A stretch of 64,000 bases of DNA from Sphingosinicella ginsenosidimutans (GTDB taxonomy: Bacteria; Pseudomonadota; Alphaproteobacteria; Sphingomonadales; Sphingomonadaceae). The notes under the pieces are model-generated. The model was not told the DNA's origin, did no database searches, and saw only the letters and a program-made list of their open reading frames with translations. Made by a program: the position numbers and the translations under genes. This document shows positions 18,901 through 27,544 of the stretch, piece by piece; position 1 is the first letter of the stretch, and each line of letters begins with the position of its first letter. The stretch is from NCBI RefSeq assembly GCF_007995055.1, contig NZ_VOQQ01000001.1, forward strand, positions 620,001-684,000, given 5' to 3'.

Positions 18901-20012
18901 TAGCCGCGCATCCTTGCGAGTTGATCGGCGTGGAAGTTCGGATCGCCGAACAGCTCGTTCAGCAGCCGGTCGCGCTTCATGTAGAGGCCGATGTCATGTT
19001 CGTCGGTCATGCCGATGCCGCCGTGCATCTGGATGCCCTCCCGAACCGCAAGGGCGGAGGCGCGGCCCGCCTTGGCCTTCGCGGCGGCGATCATGGCGGG
19101 GGCCGCCTCGGCGCCTTCGTCGAGCAATTGCTGCGCCTTCAGCACCGCCGAGCGCGCGATCTCCAGCTCCGAATAGAGATGGGCGGCGCGGAACTGGAGC
19201 GCCTGGAACTCGCCGATCGCCCGGCCGAACTGGCGGCGCTGCTTCAGATAGTCGACCGTCATCTCCATCGCCGCCGAGCCGAGCCCGACCAGCTCCGCCG
19301 CCGCGCCGGTCCGCCCGGCGGCAAGCGCGCGATCCAGCATGATCGCGCCGCCGCCGACCTCGCCGACCACCGCATCGGCATCGACCTCGACGCGATCGAA
19401 GGCGAGCCGCGCGCCGATCGACGAATCGACCATCCGCACGCCCTCGATCTCTAGCCCCTTCGCCTCCCTTTCGACTGCGAACAGGGTGAGCCCTTCCTCC
19501 GCCTGCGCCGCGACCAGGATCACGTCGGCGGAGGCGCCCTGGACCACGAACTGCTTGGCGCCCGACAGGACGAAGCCGTTGCCCGATCGATCGGCGCGCA
19601 TCGCGATATCGTCCGGGCGATGCTTTGCGCCCTCGTCCACCGCAAGCGCCGCCACCGTCTCGCCGGCAAGGATGCCCGGAAACCAGCGCGCGGCATGGGC
19701 CGTCCCCTTCACCGCCTCGACGAAGGCGACGGCGGTCATCAGGAAGGGCGACGGCGTCAGGTTGCGCCCGATCTCCTCGAGCACGATCCCGGCCTCGACA
19801 TGGCCGAGCCCGAGCCCGCCATCGGCCTCGTCGATCAGGATGCCGGTGAAGCCCATTTCGGCGAACTTGCGCCACAGGCCGTGCCCGAACCCGTCCTTGC
19901 AGTTGATCGCGCGCCAGTGCCGCAACTGCGTCGCGATCGCGCCCTCATCGGCCATGAACCCACGCGCCGTATCGCGCAGCATGACCTGATCGTCGGTGAG
20001 ATAGAGTGGCAT
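18897..20012 (-). CDS. Acyl-CoA dehydrogenase, small subunit type
   Basis: This FAD enzyme of 371 residues oxidises acyl-CoA to the 2-enoyl form. Landmarks are the N-terminal helices (MPLYLTDDQVMLRDTARGFM), GLGLGHVEAGIVLEEIGR, the FAD segment QRRQFGRAIGEFQALQFR and the C-terminal MHGGIGMTDEHDIGLYMKR. I chose the ATG at 20012; the open frame continues far upstream in shadow of the next gene. The companion dehydrogenase starts at 21229 and ends 53 nt upstream. Adjacent divergent acyl-CoA dehydrogenases often form heteromeric complexes, as in steroid side-chain degradation; that is inference here. Confidence 0.9.
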   Translation of the reverse strand: MPLYLTDDQVMLRDTARGFMADEGAIATQLRHWRAINCKDGFGHGLWRKFAEMGFTGILIDEADGGLGLGHVEAGIVLEEIGRNLTPSPFLMTAVAFVEAVKGTAHAARWFPGILAGETVAALAVDEGAKHRPDDIAMRADRSGNGFVLSGAKQFVVQGASADVILVAAQAEEGLTLFAVEREAKGLEIEGVRMVDSSIGARLAFDRVEVDADAVVGEVGGGAIMLDRALAAGRTGAAAELVGLGSAAMEMTVDYLKQRRQFGRAIGEFQALQFRAAHLYSELEIARSAVLKAQQLLDEGAEAAPAMIAAAKAKAGRASALAVREGIQMHGGIGMTDEHDIGLYMKRDRLLNELFGDPNFHADQLARMRGY

Positions 20013-20065
20013 TTCATATTCCCGAAAAGGAGATTGTTCGTCCCGGCCGACTCCGCGTCTCGCCC

Positions 20066-21229
20066 CTACCCGCCCGGCAATTCCAGGATCCGCTTGGCGA
20101 TGATGCCGAGCTGGATCTCGCTGGTTCCGCCCTCGATCGAGTTGGCCTTGGTTCGCAGCCATTCGCGGGCGGCCTTGCCGGCGCGGCTGCGCTCGCTCTC
20201 CCATTCGAGCGCGTTCGATCCGCCCGCCGCCATCATCAATTCGTGCCGGGCCTTGTTGAGCTCGGTCCCCGCATATTTCATCATCGACGGCTGCGCGGGA
20301 TGGGCGCGGCCGGCCTTCAGTTCGTCGATGAACCGCTCGCTCATCGCGCGGAAGGCGAGCGCGTCGACATCGAAGCGGGCGACCTCGGCGCGAAGCAGCG
20401 GATCGTCCGCCAGAACCTCGCCGAGCGACTCGCCGAGGCTTCCGGGCTGCGAGCCGAGGCCCATGCCCGAGATCATCTCGCGCTCGTGGCCGAGCAGATA
20501 TTTGGCGACGTCCCACCCCTTGTTGACCTCGCCGACCACCTGGTCCTTGGGCACGCGCACGTCGTCGAAGAAGGTCTCGCAGAAGGGCGAATAGCCGGAG
20601 ATCAGCAGGATCGGCTTCGTCGATACGCCGGGCGAGGCCATGTCGAACAAGAGGAAGCTGATCCCCTGATGCTTCGGCGCCTTGGGATCGGTCCGCACCA
20701 GGCAGAAGATCCAGTCCGCCTTGTCGGCGTAGCTGGTCCACACCTTCTGGCCGTTGACCAGCCAGTGATCGCCCTTGTCCTCGGCCCTGGTCTGGAGCGA
20801 GGCGAGGTCGGAGCCGGCATTGGGCTCGCTATAGCCCTGGCACCAGCGGATTTCGCCGCGCGCGATCTGCGGCAGATAGTGCCGCTTCTGCGCCTCCGTC
20901 CCATATTTCAGCAGCGCCGGGCCGAGCATCGAGATGCCGAAGCTGTAGAGCGGGTTGCGCGCCCCGATCCGCGCCATTTCCTGCCGCAGGATCTTGGTCT
21001 CCTCCGGCGAGAGGCCGCCGCCGCCATAGTCGCGCGGCCAATCCGGCACGGTCCAGCCGCGCGCCGCCATCGCCTCCATCCACGCCTTCTGCGCGTCGCT
21101 CTTGAAGACCGGATTGCGCCCGCCCCAGCAGGCGTCGCTCTCGTCGCGCATCGGCTGGCGCATCTCGGCCGGGCAGTTCGCCTCAAGCCAGTCGCGGGTT
21201 TCGGCGCGGAAAGCCTCCAGATCGGCCAT
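20066..21229 (-). CDS. Acyl-CoA dehydrogenase, large subunit type
   Basis: This 387-residue acyl-CoA dehydrogenase is distinct from its downstream neighbour. It has WPRDYGGGGLSPEETKILRQ, the substrate/FAD segment GYSEPNAGSDLASL, GQKVWTSYADKADW, and the C-terminal SIEGGTSEIQLGIIAKRIL typical of long ACADs. The ATG at 21229 follows GGAGAGGGAG. A TGACGTTTACGTAAA motif sits 13 bases upstream, shared with the FadJ-type gene at 29950. The two dehydrogenases are probably co-transcribed and may assemble together. Confidence 0.92.
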   Translation of the reverse strand: MADLEAFRAETRDWLEANCPAEMRQPMRDESDACWGGRNPVFKSDAQKAWMEAMAARGWTVPDWPRDYGGGGLSPEETKILRQEMARIGARNPLYSFGISMLGPALLKYGTEAQKRHYLPQIARGEIRWCQGYSEPNAGSDLASLQTRAEDKGDHWLVNGQKVWTSYADKADWIFCLVRTDPKAPKHQGISFLLFDMASPGVSTKPILLISGYSPFCETFFDDVRVPKDQVVGEVNKGWDVAKYLLGHEREMISGMGLGSQPGSLGESLGEVLADDPLLRAEVARFDVDALAFRAMSERFIDELKAGRAHPAQPSMMKYAGTELNKARHELMMAAGGSNALEWESERSRAGKAAREWLRTKANSIEGGTSEIQLGIIAKRILELPGG

Positions 21230-21242
21230 CGACTCCCTCTCC

Positions 21243-21257
21243 TTTACGTAAACGTCA
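21243..21257 (-). promoter_or_regulatory. TGACGTTTACGTAAA operator candidate (ACAD pair)
   Basis: The 15-mer TGACGTTTACGTAAA, read in the direction of the acyl-CoA dehydrogenase gene, ends 13 bases before its ATG. The identical 15-mer, in the same orientation, precedes the FadJ-type gene at 29902-29916. The inner TTTACGTAAA is palindromic. It resembles sites I recall for MerR-family LiuR-type regulators of acyl-CoA and branched-chain amino acid catabolism, though that match is from memory. Confidence 0.65.
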
Positions 21258-21346
21258 GGTGCCGCGCCGCAGCGGCCGAGTCAACCGCCGCCTCTATCGC
21301 CCGGCGCGCGAAAACGGTTATGCAGGGCGTGAGCCGAGGAGCGACG

Positions 21347-21871
21347 ATGCCGGACGAGCCCCAATTCTGCCCCATCTCCTACGAACGGTTTCTGGAGGAG
21401 ATGGAGACGGTCGCCCGCGCCCTCCTCGCAGACAGGTGGAAGCCCGATTTCCTCGTCGGCGTGGGCCGCGGCGGGCTCGTCCCGGCCGCCTATCTCTCGC
21501 ACCGCACCGGCTTTGCGATGCTGTCGGTCGATCACAGCTCGGGCGAGCCCGATTTCGCCGAGGCGCTGCTCGATCGGCTCGCCGCGCGGATCAATGCCGG
21601 GCAGCGCATCCTGATCGTCGACGACATCAACGACAGCGGCGGGACGATCGCCTATCTGCGCGCCGCGATCGAGGCGAAGACGGGCGACACGGACGGGCTT
21701 CGCGTCGCCGTCCTCGTCCACAACATCCGCTCGCGCGCCACCGTCGAATATCGCGGATCGGAGATCGACCGGGCGACCGACAAGAGCTGGTTCGTCTTCC
21801 CCTGGGAAGCCGTCGCCCCGCGCGAGACTTTGGTCGCGGCCGCGGCGGAGGTGCCGGAACGGATCGCCTGA
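21347..21871 (+). CDS. Phosphoribosyltransferase family protein
   Basis: This 174-residue type I PRTase has the PRPP-binding motif ILIVDDINDSGGTI near residue 86, with two acidic residues before it, and the N-terminal FLVGVGRGGLVPAAYLS loop. Spacing and the WFVFPWE segment near the end resemble xanthine/hypoxanthine-type purine salvage enzymes. The start at 21347 (MPDEPQFCPI) follows GCCGAGGAGCG; an in-frame ATG at 21320 is less likely. The exact base used cannot be told from sequence alone. Confidence 0.85.
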   Translation: MPDEPQFCPISYERFLEEMETVARALLADRWKPDFLVGVGRGGLVPAAYLSHRTGFAMLSVDHSSGEPDFAEALLDRLAARINAGQRILIVDDINDSGGTIAYLRAAIEAKTGDTDGLRVAVLVHNIRSRATVEYRGSEIDRATDKSWFVFPWEAVAPRETLVAAAAEVPERIA

Positions 21872-21873
21872 GG

Positions 21874-22134
21874 CTATACCTCCGGCGGCGGCGGGGCGGC
21901 CCCGCCGCCGGTCATGATCTTCACCCCGAGCCAGGCCAGCCCGCCGCCGCCGAGCAGCATCGCCAGCGAAATGATGAAGAAGGGCAAGGTCTCGCCGAAA
22001 TTCCCGGACGTCCTGGAAGCCGCGTCCCACACCAGCAGCAGCGAGCAGCAGCCGCCGAGCAGGCCGAGCCCGGCGCCGCAGACCAACAGAAAGCATCCGA
22101 TGATGACCGCTCCCGCATTGCTCTCGCCGCTCAT
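21874..22134 (-). CDS. Small membrane protein of the radical SAM cassette
   Basis: This 86-residue protein has two hydrophobic segments, AGAVIIGCFLLVCGAGLGLL and a second one around TLPFFIISLAMLLGGGGLAW, and a Pro-rich tail. Its ATG overlaps the stop codon of the radical SAM gene (ATGA), so the two are translationally coupled. I do not recognise the family. Its place as third gene of the Lgt-like/radical SAM cassette suggests a role at the membrane in the same process. Confidence 0.7.
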   Translation of the reverse strand: MSGESNAGAVIIGCFLLVCGAGLGLLGGCCSLLLVWDAASRTSGNFGETLPFFIISLAMLLGGGGLAWLGVKIMTGGGAAPPPPEV

Positions 22135-23579
22135 GCGCCCACCCCTCCCTTTTCCGCCAGCTTCGCCGCACCGGGCGCGCCGGGGCGGTAGAAATTGTTG
22201 AAGGTATCGAACGGGATCATCCGCCCGTCCGGCGTCGCGAAATGGATGCAGCTTCGCTTCACCGTGCCCAGATCGAAATTGTAGCGATCCATGAACTGGA
22301 TGATGACGACCTTGAACGTGTCCTTGTAGCCGAGGCTCGCCGGCGTCTCGATGTCCGGGAGGCAGCAGAACAGGCTGGCCAGCCGATCCTCCCCATTGTC
22401 CTCGACCGTCGACAAGGAGAGCAGGTCGAAGATGCGGGCTTTCAGCGCCGGATCGCGCTCGAAGCTGATCGTGTTGGGCGCCGCCGCGAGCAAGGTGTCG
22501 CGCGGCATCAGCCGGGTGACGGGCACGATCTCGGTGCCCGCGCGCAGGCCATAGCCGATGCAGATCTGGTCCGGGTTGCACGGCAGCGGCACGAGATCGG
22601 CAAGGTCGAACCTGCCCCCGGCGGCGATGCCACGCCGAAGGCCGGAGAGAGTCGCGCGGTGCTGCGCCGGATCGAAGCCGAGATTGCGCCCGGCGTCCTG
22701 CACCGGCTGGAAGACGACGCCGCGCACGCACGACCATTGCAGCGCATGATCGACGATCGCGGCGACCTCGCCGTCGTTGACGCCGTGGCGCACCGCGCAG
22801 ACCAGCGTGGTCGAGACGCCGGCCGCCTCCAGCCGCTCCAGCGCGTGCCGCCGGATGCGGCCGAGATGCGCGCCGCGCAGCTCCATCAGCGCATCGTCGC
22901 TGAGCGAATCGAACTGGAGATAGACCTCGAAGCCCGGGCCGATGCTCTTCAGGCGCTCGGCGAACCCGTCTTCCTGCGCGATCCGCACGCCATTGGTATT
23001 GACCATGATATGGCGGATCGGCCGCGCCCTCGCCGCCGCGACGATCTCCCAGAATTGGGGGTGGATGGTCGGCTCGCCCCCCGAAAGCTGGACGAGGTCC
23101 GGCTCGCCCTCGGCCCGCACCACCGCGTCGAGCATCGCCTCGACCTCGGCGAGGCTGCGATGCCCGCCCTTCCCGACCGCGCTGTCGGCGAAGCAGACGG
23201 GACAGGTGAGGTTGCAGGCATCGTTGATCTCGACGATGGCGAGGCAGCTATGCTGCTCATGATCCGGGCAGAGGCCGCAATCCCAGGGACAGCCCCGCTC
23301 CGTCCGGCTGGCGTTGAATAGGGGCCGGTCGCCGGGTTTCAGCCAGCGGCGGATGTCGAGCCAGTAATCGGCATCTTCCTCGATCAGCGTCTTCGTCACG
23401 CCATGATCGGGGCAGCGCTTCTGGAGGAAGACCCGGCCCTCCTCGCCGATGATCTTGGCCGGCACGAGTTCCCAGCACGTCTCGCACAGGCTCGTCGTCT
23501 GGCCATAGAAAATCCATGGCACGCTCTTGCGCACGAGATCAGGCGTGGCGGCGGGCGCGTGCATCGAAGGCGAGAGCAT
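22131..23579 (-). CDS. Radical SAM enzyme, tetraether-synthase (Tes/MJ0619)-like
   Basis: This 482-residue radical SAM protein has the [4Fe-4S] motif CNLTCPVC (C122, C126, C129) and SGGEP (166-170). It also has the extra cysteines of the MJ0619/Tes group: SLCETCWELVP (C32, C35), RCPDHG (C56) and GCPWDCGLCPDHEQHSC (97-112), plus a C-terminal CIHFATPDGRMIPFDTFN region. In archaea, Tes joins lipid chains by C-C coupling to make tetraether lipids. Here it follows an Lgt-like gene (overlap) and precedes a small membrane protein. ATGs at 23579 and 23564 are both possible starts. A role in lipid or lipoprotein acyl-chain modification is inferred from family and context. Confidence 0.8.
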   Translation of the reverse strand: MLSPSMHAPAATPDLVRKSVPWIFYGQTTSLCETCWELVPAKIIGEEGRVFLQKRCPDHGVTKTLIEEDADYWLDIRRWLKPGDRPLFNASRTERGCPWDCGLCPDHEQHSCLAIVEINDACNLTCPVCFADSAVGKGGHRSLAEVEAMLDAVVRAEGEPDLVQLSGGEPTIHPQFWEIVAAARARPIRHIMVNTNGVRIAQEDGFAERLKSIGPGFEVYLQFDSLSDDALMELRGAHLGRIRRHALERLEAAGVSTTLVCAVRHGVNDGEVAAIVDHALQWSCVRGVVFQPVQDAGRNLGFDPAQHRATLSGLRRGIAAGGRFDLADLVPLPCNPDQICIGYGLRAGTEIVPVTRLMPRDTLLAAAPNTISFERDPALKARIFDLLSLSTVEDNGEDRLASLFCCLPDIETPASLGYKDTFKVVIIQFMDRYNFDLGTVKRSCIHFATPDGRMIPFDTFNNFYRPGAPGAAKLAEKGGVGA

Positions 23580-24252
23580 AAAAGATCATCGCGATGCAGA
23601 GAAGCTGAAACAGATCGAGCGGCCCGGCGATGCGCGGATAAGGCTTCAGGAACTCCCAGGCGAAGCGCTGGAGCGCGTAGACCATGACGAACAGGTAGAA
23701 TGCGCGCGTCCGCGTCCACCGGGCGCGGCGGCCGAGTGCGACGAGGTAGATGGCAAGGAAGCCGAACATCGCGGCGCTCTCGTAAAGCTGCACCGGATGG
23801 CGGGCGATGCCGTCGCCGAGATCGACACCCCAGGGTCGCGTCGTCGGCGTGCCATAGGTCTCGTCGGCCACGCCCGCGAAGAAGCAGCCGATCCGGCCGA
23901 CGGCGATGCCGAGCGCGATCGGCCCGACCCAGATGCCGCCGGTCGAGATGCGAATGCCGCGCCGCCACTTGTAGAGCTCGACCGCCAGGATCGCTCCGGC
24001 AAGCGCGCCGGCGATGCTGTGCGACGGATGGGGCACCGCCATCAGGCCGGTGTTGAACGATCCGGCCGCCCAGGCGCCGGCGATCGCCCCGAAGGCGAGC
24101 GCGAAGGCATAGGCTGGCCCGATCCGCGCCGCGATCGGCGCCGCCATCGCCTTCAGCCGCCAGCCGTAGAGCAGCCGCCCGAGCGCCGCCGCCGATCCCC
24201 AGGCGAGAAGATCGAACAGCAGATGCAGGTGCGGATCCGTATGGACGATCAG
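23539..24252 (-). CDS. Lgt-like prolipoprotein diacylglyceryl transferase homologue
   Basis: This polytopic membrane protein of about 237 residues resembles Lgt, which moves diacylglyceryl from phosphatidylglycerol to lipoprotein cysteines. The central signature reads [20 protein letters not shown], with RHPVQLYES after it and [15 protein letters not shown] before it. The canonical Lgt signature is GRIGNFxNGE, so the conserved Asn is Cys here; the C-terminal REPD-like arginine motif is also replaced (FLKPYP). It is shorter than true Lgt (about 270-300). GGGGGGAAG lies just before a CTG at 24252, my preferred start; an ATG at 24333 gives a longer, implausible N-terminus. It overlaps the radical SAM gene, so the pair likely works together. 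Confidence 0.75.
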   Translation of the reverse strand: MIVHTDPHLHLLFDLLAWGSAAALGRLLYGWRLKAMAAPIAARIGPAYAFALAFGAIAGAWAAGSFNTGLMAVPHPSHSIAGALAGAILAVELYKWRRGIRISTGGIWVGPIALGIAVGRIGCFFAGVADETYGTPTTRPWGVDLGDGIARHPVQLYESAAMFGFLAIYLVALGRRARWTRTRAFYLFVMVYALQRFAWEFLKPYPRIAGPLDLFQLLCIAMIFYALAFDARARRHA

Positions 24253-24377
24253 AAATCTTCCCCCCGGCGATGGGCTGCCCCGGCGCCGGGGCAGCGTCAA
24301 TCCGGATCGGCGGGACTGGCGCAAATCCGCCAATTCTGGCAGCCAGGAACGACACCGACAGCGGCGGGAAAGGCGCG

Positions 24378-25616
24378 ATGGATTTTTCCCTTACGGAACG
24401 CGAGGCTTTCTTCCGGGATCGGGTTCGCGACTTTATCGAATCCCGGATTCGCCCGCGCATCAAGGATTATTACGCCGGGCGCGACGCCGGCGATCGCTGG
24501 CAGCCGATTGCGGTCATCGAGGAGCTGAAGGGCGAGGCCAGGGCGGCCGGCCTGTGGAACCTCTTCATGCCGCCGGGCCATGCCCTCGCCCATGTCGACG
24601 AGAGTTTCGCGTTCGAAGGCACGCAGCTCACCAATCTCGAATATGCGCTGTGCGCCGAGGAGATGGGTCGCATCTTCTGGGCGAGCGAGGTGTTCAACTG
24701 CTCCGCGCCGGACACCGGCAATATGGAGGTGCTCCACCGGTACGGCACGCGCGAGCAGAAGGAGCAGTGGCTCCGCCCGCTGATGAACGGCGAGATCCGC
24801 TCGGCCTTCCTGATGACCGAGCCCGCGGTCGCCTCTTCCGATGCGACCAACATCGAATGCCGGATCGAGCGCGACGGGGACGATTACGTCATCAACGGCC
24901 GCAAATGGTGGTCCTCCGGTGCCGGCGATCCGCGTTGCAAGGTCGCCATCGTCATGGGCAAGACCGATCCGCACGGCCCGCGCCACCGGCAGCAATCGAT
25001 GGTGCTGATGCCGCTCGACTCTCCCGGCGTCACCGTGGAGCGCGCGCTCACCGTCTTCGGCTATGACGATGCCCCGCATGGCCACATGGAGGTGGAACTC
25101 AAGGATGTCCGCATCCCCGCCTCCGCCATGCTGCTCGGCGAGGGCCGCGGGTTCGAGATCGCGCAGGGCCGGCTCGGCCCCGGCCGAATCCACCATTGCA
25201 TGCGAACGATCGGCGCGGCCGAAGAGGCGCTCGCCGCCATGGCCCGCCGGCTCCAGAGCCGCGTCGCCTTCGGCAAGCGCATCTCCGAGCATAGCGTCTG
25301 GGAGCAGCGGATCGCCCAGGCGCGGATCGACATCGATTCCTCGCGCCTGCTGTGCCTCAAGGCCGCCGACATGATGGACAAGGCGGGCAACAAGGCCGCG
25401 CAGGCGGAGATCGCGATGATCAAGGTCCAGGCGCCGCGCATGGCGCTGCGGATCATCGACGATGCGATCCAGGCGCATGGCGGCGCCGGCGTCAGCCAGG
25501 ATTTCGGCCTCGCTTACGCCTATGCCGCGATCCGCACCTTGAGGCTCGCCGACGGCCCCGACGAGGTCCACGCCCGCGCGATCGCCCGGATCGAATATGC
25601 GAAACATGCAGTGTGA
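24378..25616 (+). CDS. Acyl-CoA dehydrogenase
   Basis: This 412-residue FAD-dependent acyl-CoA dehydrogenase begins [20 protein letters not shown] and has [19 protein letters not shown] (substrate/FAD), [18 protein letters not shown], and the C-terminal [19 protein letters not shown]. The last element and length resemble the ACAD10/11-like group that handles long or branched acyl-CoAs. The ATG at 24378 was chosen over an upstream in-frame start because homology begins there. It is divergent from the Lgt-like gene and followed by two SDR genes in the same direction. Confidence 0.92.
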   Translation: MDFSLTEREAFFRDRVRDFIESRIRPRIKDYYAGRDAGDRWQPIAVIEELKGEARAAGLWNLFMPPGHALAHVDESFAFEGTQLTNLEYALCAEEMGRIFWASEVFNCSAPDTGNMEVLHRYGTREQKEQWLRPLMNGEIRSAFLMTEPAVASSDATNIECRIERDGDDYVINGRKWWSSGAGDPRCKVAIVMGKTDPHGPRHRQQSMVLMPLDSPGVTVERALTVFGYDDAPHGHMEVELKDVRIPASAMLLGEGRGFEIAQGRLGPGRIHHCMRTIGAAEEALAAMARRLQSRVAFGKRISEHSVWEQRIAQARIDIDSSRLLCLKAADMMDKAGNKAAQAEIAMIKVQAPRMALRIIDDAIQAHGGAGVSQDFGLAYAYAAIRTLRLADGPDEVHARAIARIEYAKHAV

Positions 25617-25628
25617 CGATGCAAGACT

Positions 25629-25683
25629 CCTGCCTGTGAGCGAAGCTCATCGGGAGGGGGACCGCTCGAAGAGCGGTGGAGGG
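25629..25683. repeat. Intergenic palindromic repeat element
   Basis: Between the acyl-CoA dehydrogenase and SDR genes lie GAGC GAA GCTC and ACCGCTC GAA GAGCGGT, set inside GGGAGGGGG and GGAGGGG runs. This is the look of the dispersed GC-rich palindromes common between genes in sphingomonads. Similar material occurs at 26488, 47458 and 63014. Confidence 0.5.
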
Positions 25684-25706
25684 GCTGCGCGAACAGGGAG
25701 GACCAG

Positions 25707-26483
25707 GTGACCAATCTCTTCGATCTCACCGGCAAGGTCGCCATCGTGACCGGCTCATCGCGCGGGATCGGCCGGGCGATCGCCGAGGCGCTGGCCGATC
25801 ATGGCGCGCGGGTCGTGATCTCGAGCCGCAAGGCGGACGCCTGCCAGGACGTCGCCGACGCGATCAACGCGAAGCATCCCGGCCACGCCATCGTCGTTGC
25901 CGCGAACATCTCGTCGAAGGACTCGCTCCAGGCCCTCGTCGACGAGACCCGCCGGCAATGGGGCCGCATCGACATCCTCGTCTGCAACGCCGCCTCCAAT
26001 CCCTATTACGGGCCGATGAGCGGGATTTCGGACGATCAGTTCCGCAAGATCCTCGACAACAATGTGCTGGCCAACCATTGGCTGATCCAGATGGTTGCGC
26101 CCGAAATGGTGGAGCGCAAGGACGGCTCCGTCATCATCGTGAGCTCGATCGGCGGCCTTTCCAGCTCGACCGTGATCGGCGCCTACAACATCTCCAAGGC
26201 CGCCGATTTCCAGCTCGCCCGCAATCTCGCCGCCGAGTTCGGCCCCTCGGGCGTCCGCGTGAACTGCATCGCGCCGGGGCTCGTCCGCACCGATTTCGCC
26301 CGCGCTCTCTGGGAGAATCCCGACACCCTCAAGGCGGTGACGCGCGGCACCCCGCTGCGCCGCATCGGCGAGCCCCACGAAATCGCCGGCGCCGCCGTCT
26401 TCCTCGCCGCCCCCGCCTCCGCGTTCATGACCGGCCAGTCGATCATCGTCGACGGCGGCTCGACGATCGGAGTTGGCTTGTAA
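25707..26483 (+). CDS. SDR family oxidoreductase
   Basis: This classical short-chain dehydrogenase/reductase of 258 residues has the nucleotide-binding TGSSRGIG, the NAAS segment, and the catalytic Ser (IIVSSIGGLSSS) and YNISK pair. The start is GTG at 25707, preceded by GGGAGGACCAG. It lies 90 nt after the acyl-CoA dehydrogenase gene and probably takes part in the same acyl-CoA or hydroxyacid pathway. Substrate unknown. Confidence 0.9.
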   Translation: MTNLFDLTGKVAIVTGSSRGIGRAIAEALADHGARVVISSRKADACQDVADAINAKHPGHAIVVAANISSKDSLQALVDETRRQWGRIDILVCNAASNPYYGPMSGISDDQFRKILDNNVLANHWLIQMVAPEMVERKDGSVIIVSSIGGLSSSTVIGAYNISKAADFQLARNLAAEFGPSGVRVNCIAPGLVRTDFARALWENPDTLKAVTRGTPLRRIGEPHEIAGAAVFLAAPASAFMTGQSIIVDGGSTIGVGL

Positions 26484-26487
26484 TTCT

Positions 26488-26632
26488 TTCCCTCTCCCTT
26501 GAGGGGAGAGGATACGGAGCCTTGGCGGCTTTGCCACCTAGGCGAAGTTGGTGAGGGTGTCGGGCGGTCGAGATCGTTCTCCACCGCCGAACACCCTCAC
26601 CCTGCCCTCTCCCTCGAGGGCAAGGGAAAAGG
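26488..26632. repeat. Large intergenic palindromic repeat
   Basis: The whole gap between the two SDR genes is one palindromic element. It has a small hairpin CCTCTCCC TTGA GGGGAGAGG (26491-26511) and a larger stem in which GGTGAGGGTGT (from 26550) pairs with ACACCCTCACC (to 26601), extended with two mismatches. CCTCTCCCTCGAGGG follows. This arrangement is typical of mobile or REP-like intergenic elements in sphingomonads, and may also end or attenuate transcription between the two SDR genes. Confidence 0.65.
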
Positions 26633-26641
26633 AGATCAGGG

Positions 26642-27403
26642 ATGACCGGACGGCTTCAGGGCAGGATCGCCATCGTCACCGGCGCGGCCTCGGGCATCGG
26701 CAAGGCCGCCGCCACGCTCTTCCGCGCCGAGGGCGCGACCGTGGTCGCGGCGGACGTCACGCCTGGCGAGGATATCGTCATCGCTGATGCCGGGCGCGAG
26801 GAAGATGTGATGCGGCTCGTCAACAGCGCGGCGACGACGCATGGCGGGCTCGACATCTTCTTCGCCAATGCCGGCATCTCGGGCGGGCTCGCCTCGATCT
26901 TCGAGCAGACGCCGCAGGATTGGCAGGAGATCCTGCGCGTCAATCTCATCGGCCCGTTCCTCGCGATCAAGCATGCCGCGCCGGTGATGAAGGCGCGGGG
27001 CAAGGGTTCCATCGTCTGCACCGCCAGCGTCGCCGGCCTTCGCGCCGGTGCCGGCGGGCCGGCTTATTCGGCGTCCAAGGCCGGCGTCATCAGCCTCGTA
27101 GAGATCGCCGCGACGCAGCTTGCCGGCGCGAACATCCGGGTCAACGCCATCTGCCCGGGTCTGATCGAGACCGGCATGACCAAGGGCATTTACGACAATG
27201 CCCGCGCGGCGGGGAAGGAAGACATGATCGGCCATCTCAACCCGCTGAAGCGCGGCGGGGAGCCGGACGAGATCGCCAGGGCCGCGCTCTTCCTCGCCTC
27301 GGACGACTCGTCCTACGTCAACGGCCACGCCCTCGTCGTCGACGGCGGCCTCTCCTGCTCCCACCCCTTCTACCGCCAGGACTATGGCCGCACGGCCTTC
27401 TAG
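26642..27403 (+). CDS. SDR family oxidoreductase
   Basis: A second classical SDR, 253 residues, with TGAASGIG (NAD(P) loop), FANAGISGG, and catalytic TASVAG and YSASK. The [11 protein letters not shown] region at the end is like 3-hydroxyacyl or cyclic alcohol dehydrogenases, but a substrate cannot be assigned. It differs in sequence from its upstream neighbour, so the pair is not a recent duplication. AAAGGAGATCAGGG precedes the ATG. Confidence 0.9.
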   Translation: MTGRLQGRIAIVTGAASGIGKAAATLFRAEGATVVAADVTPGEDIVIADAGREEDVMRLVNSAATTHGGLDIFFANAGISGGLASIFEQTPQDWQEILRVNLIGPFLAIKHAAPVMKARGKGSIVCTASVAGLRAGAGGPAYSASKAGVISLVEIAATQLAGANIRVNAICPGLIETGMTKGIYDNARAAGKEDMIGHLNPLKRGGEPDEIARAALFLASDDSSYVNGHALVVDGGLSCSHPFYRQDYGRTAF

Positions 27404-27544
27404 GCATCGATCCGCAATGCGCTTGTCGCTCACGATGTGATACAAAGGCGGGGATCGCCGCAGAGGGGCGGCGATTCTCCGATCGGCGTAGGCGCCAGTG
27501 GGCGCGCGACCGGGGCCGAAGTCCCTTTGCGAAGGAGACCGGTC

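Noticed and set aside
18897..20741. Long form of the acyl-CoA dehydrogenase starting at 20741
   Set aside because: The first 240 codons lie in the shadow of the next dehydrogenase gene; homology starts at the ATG at 20012.
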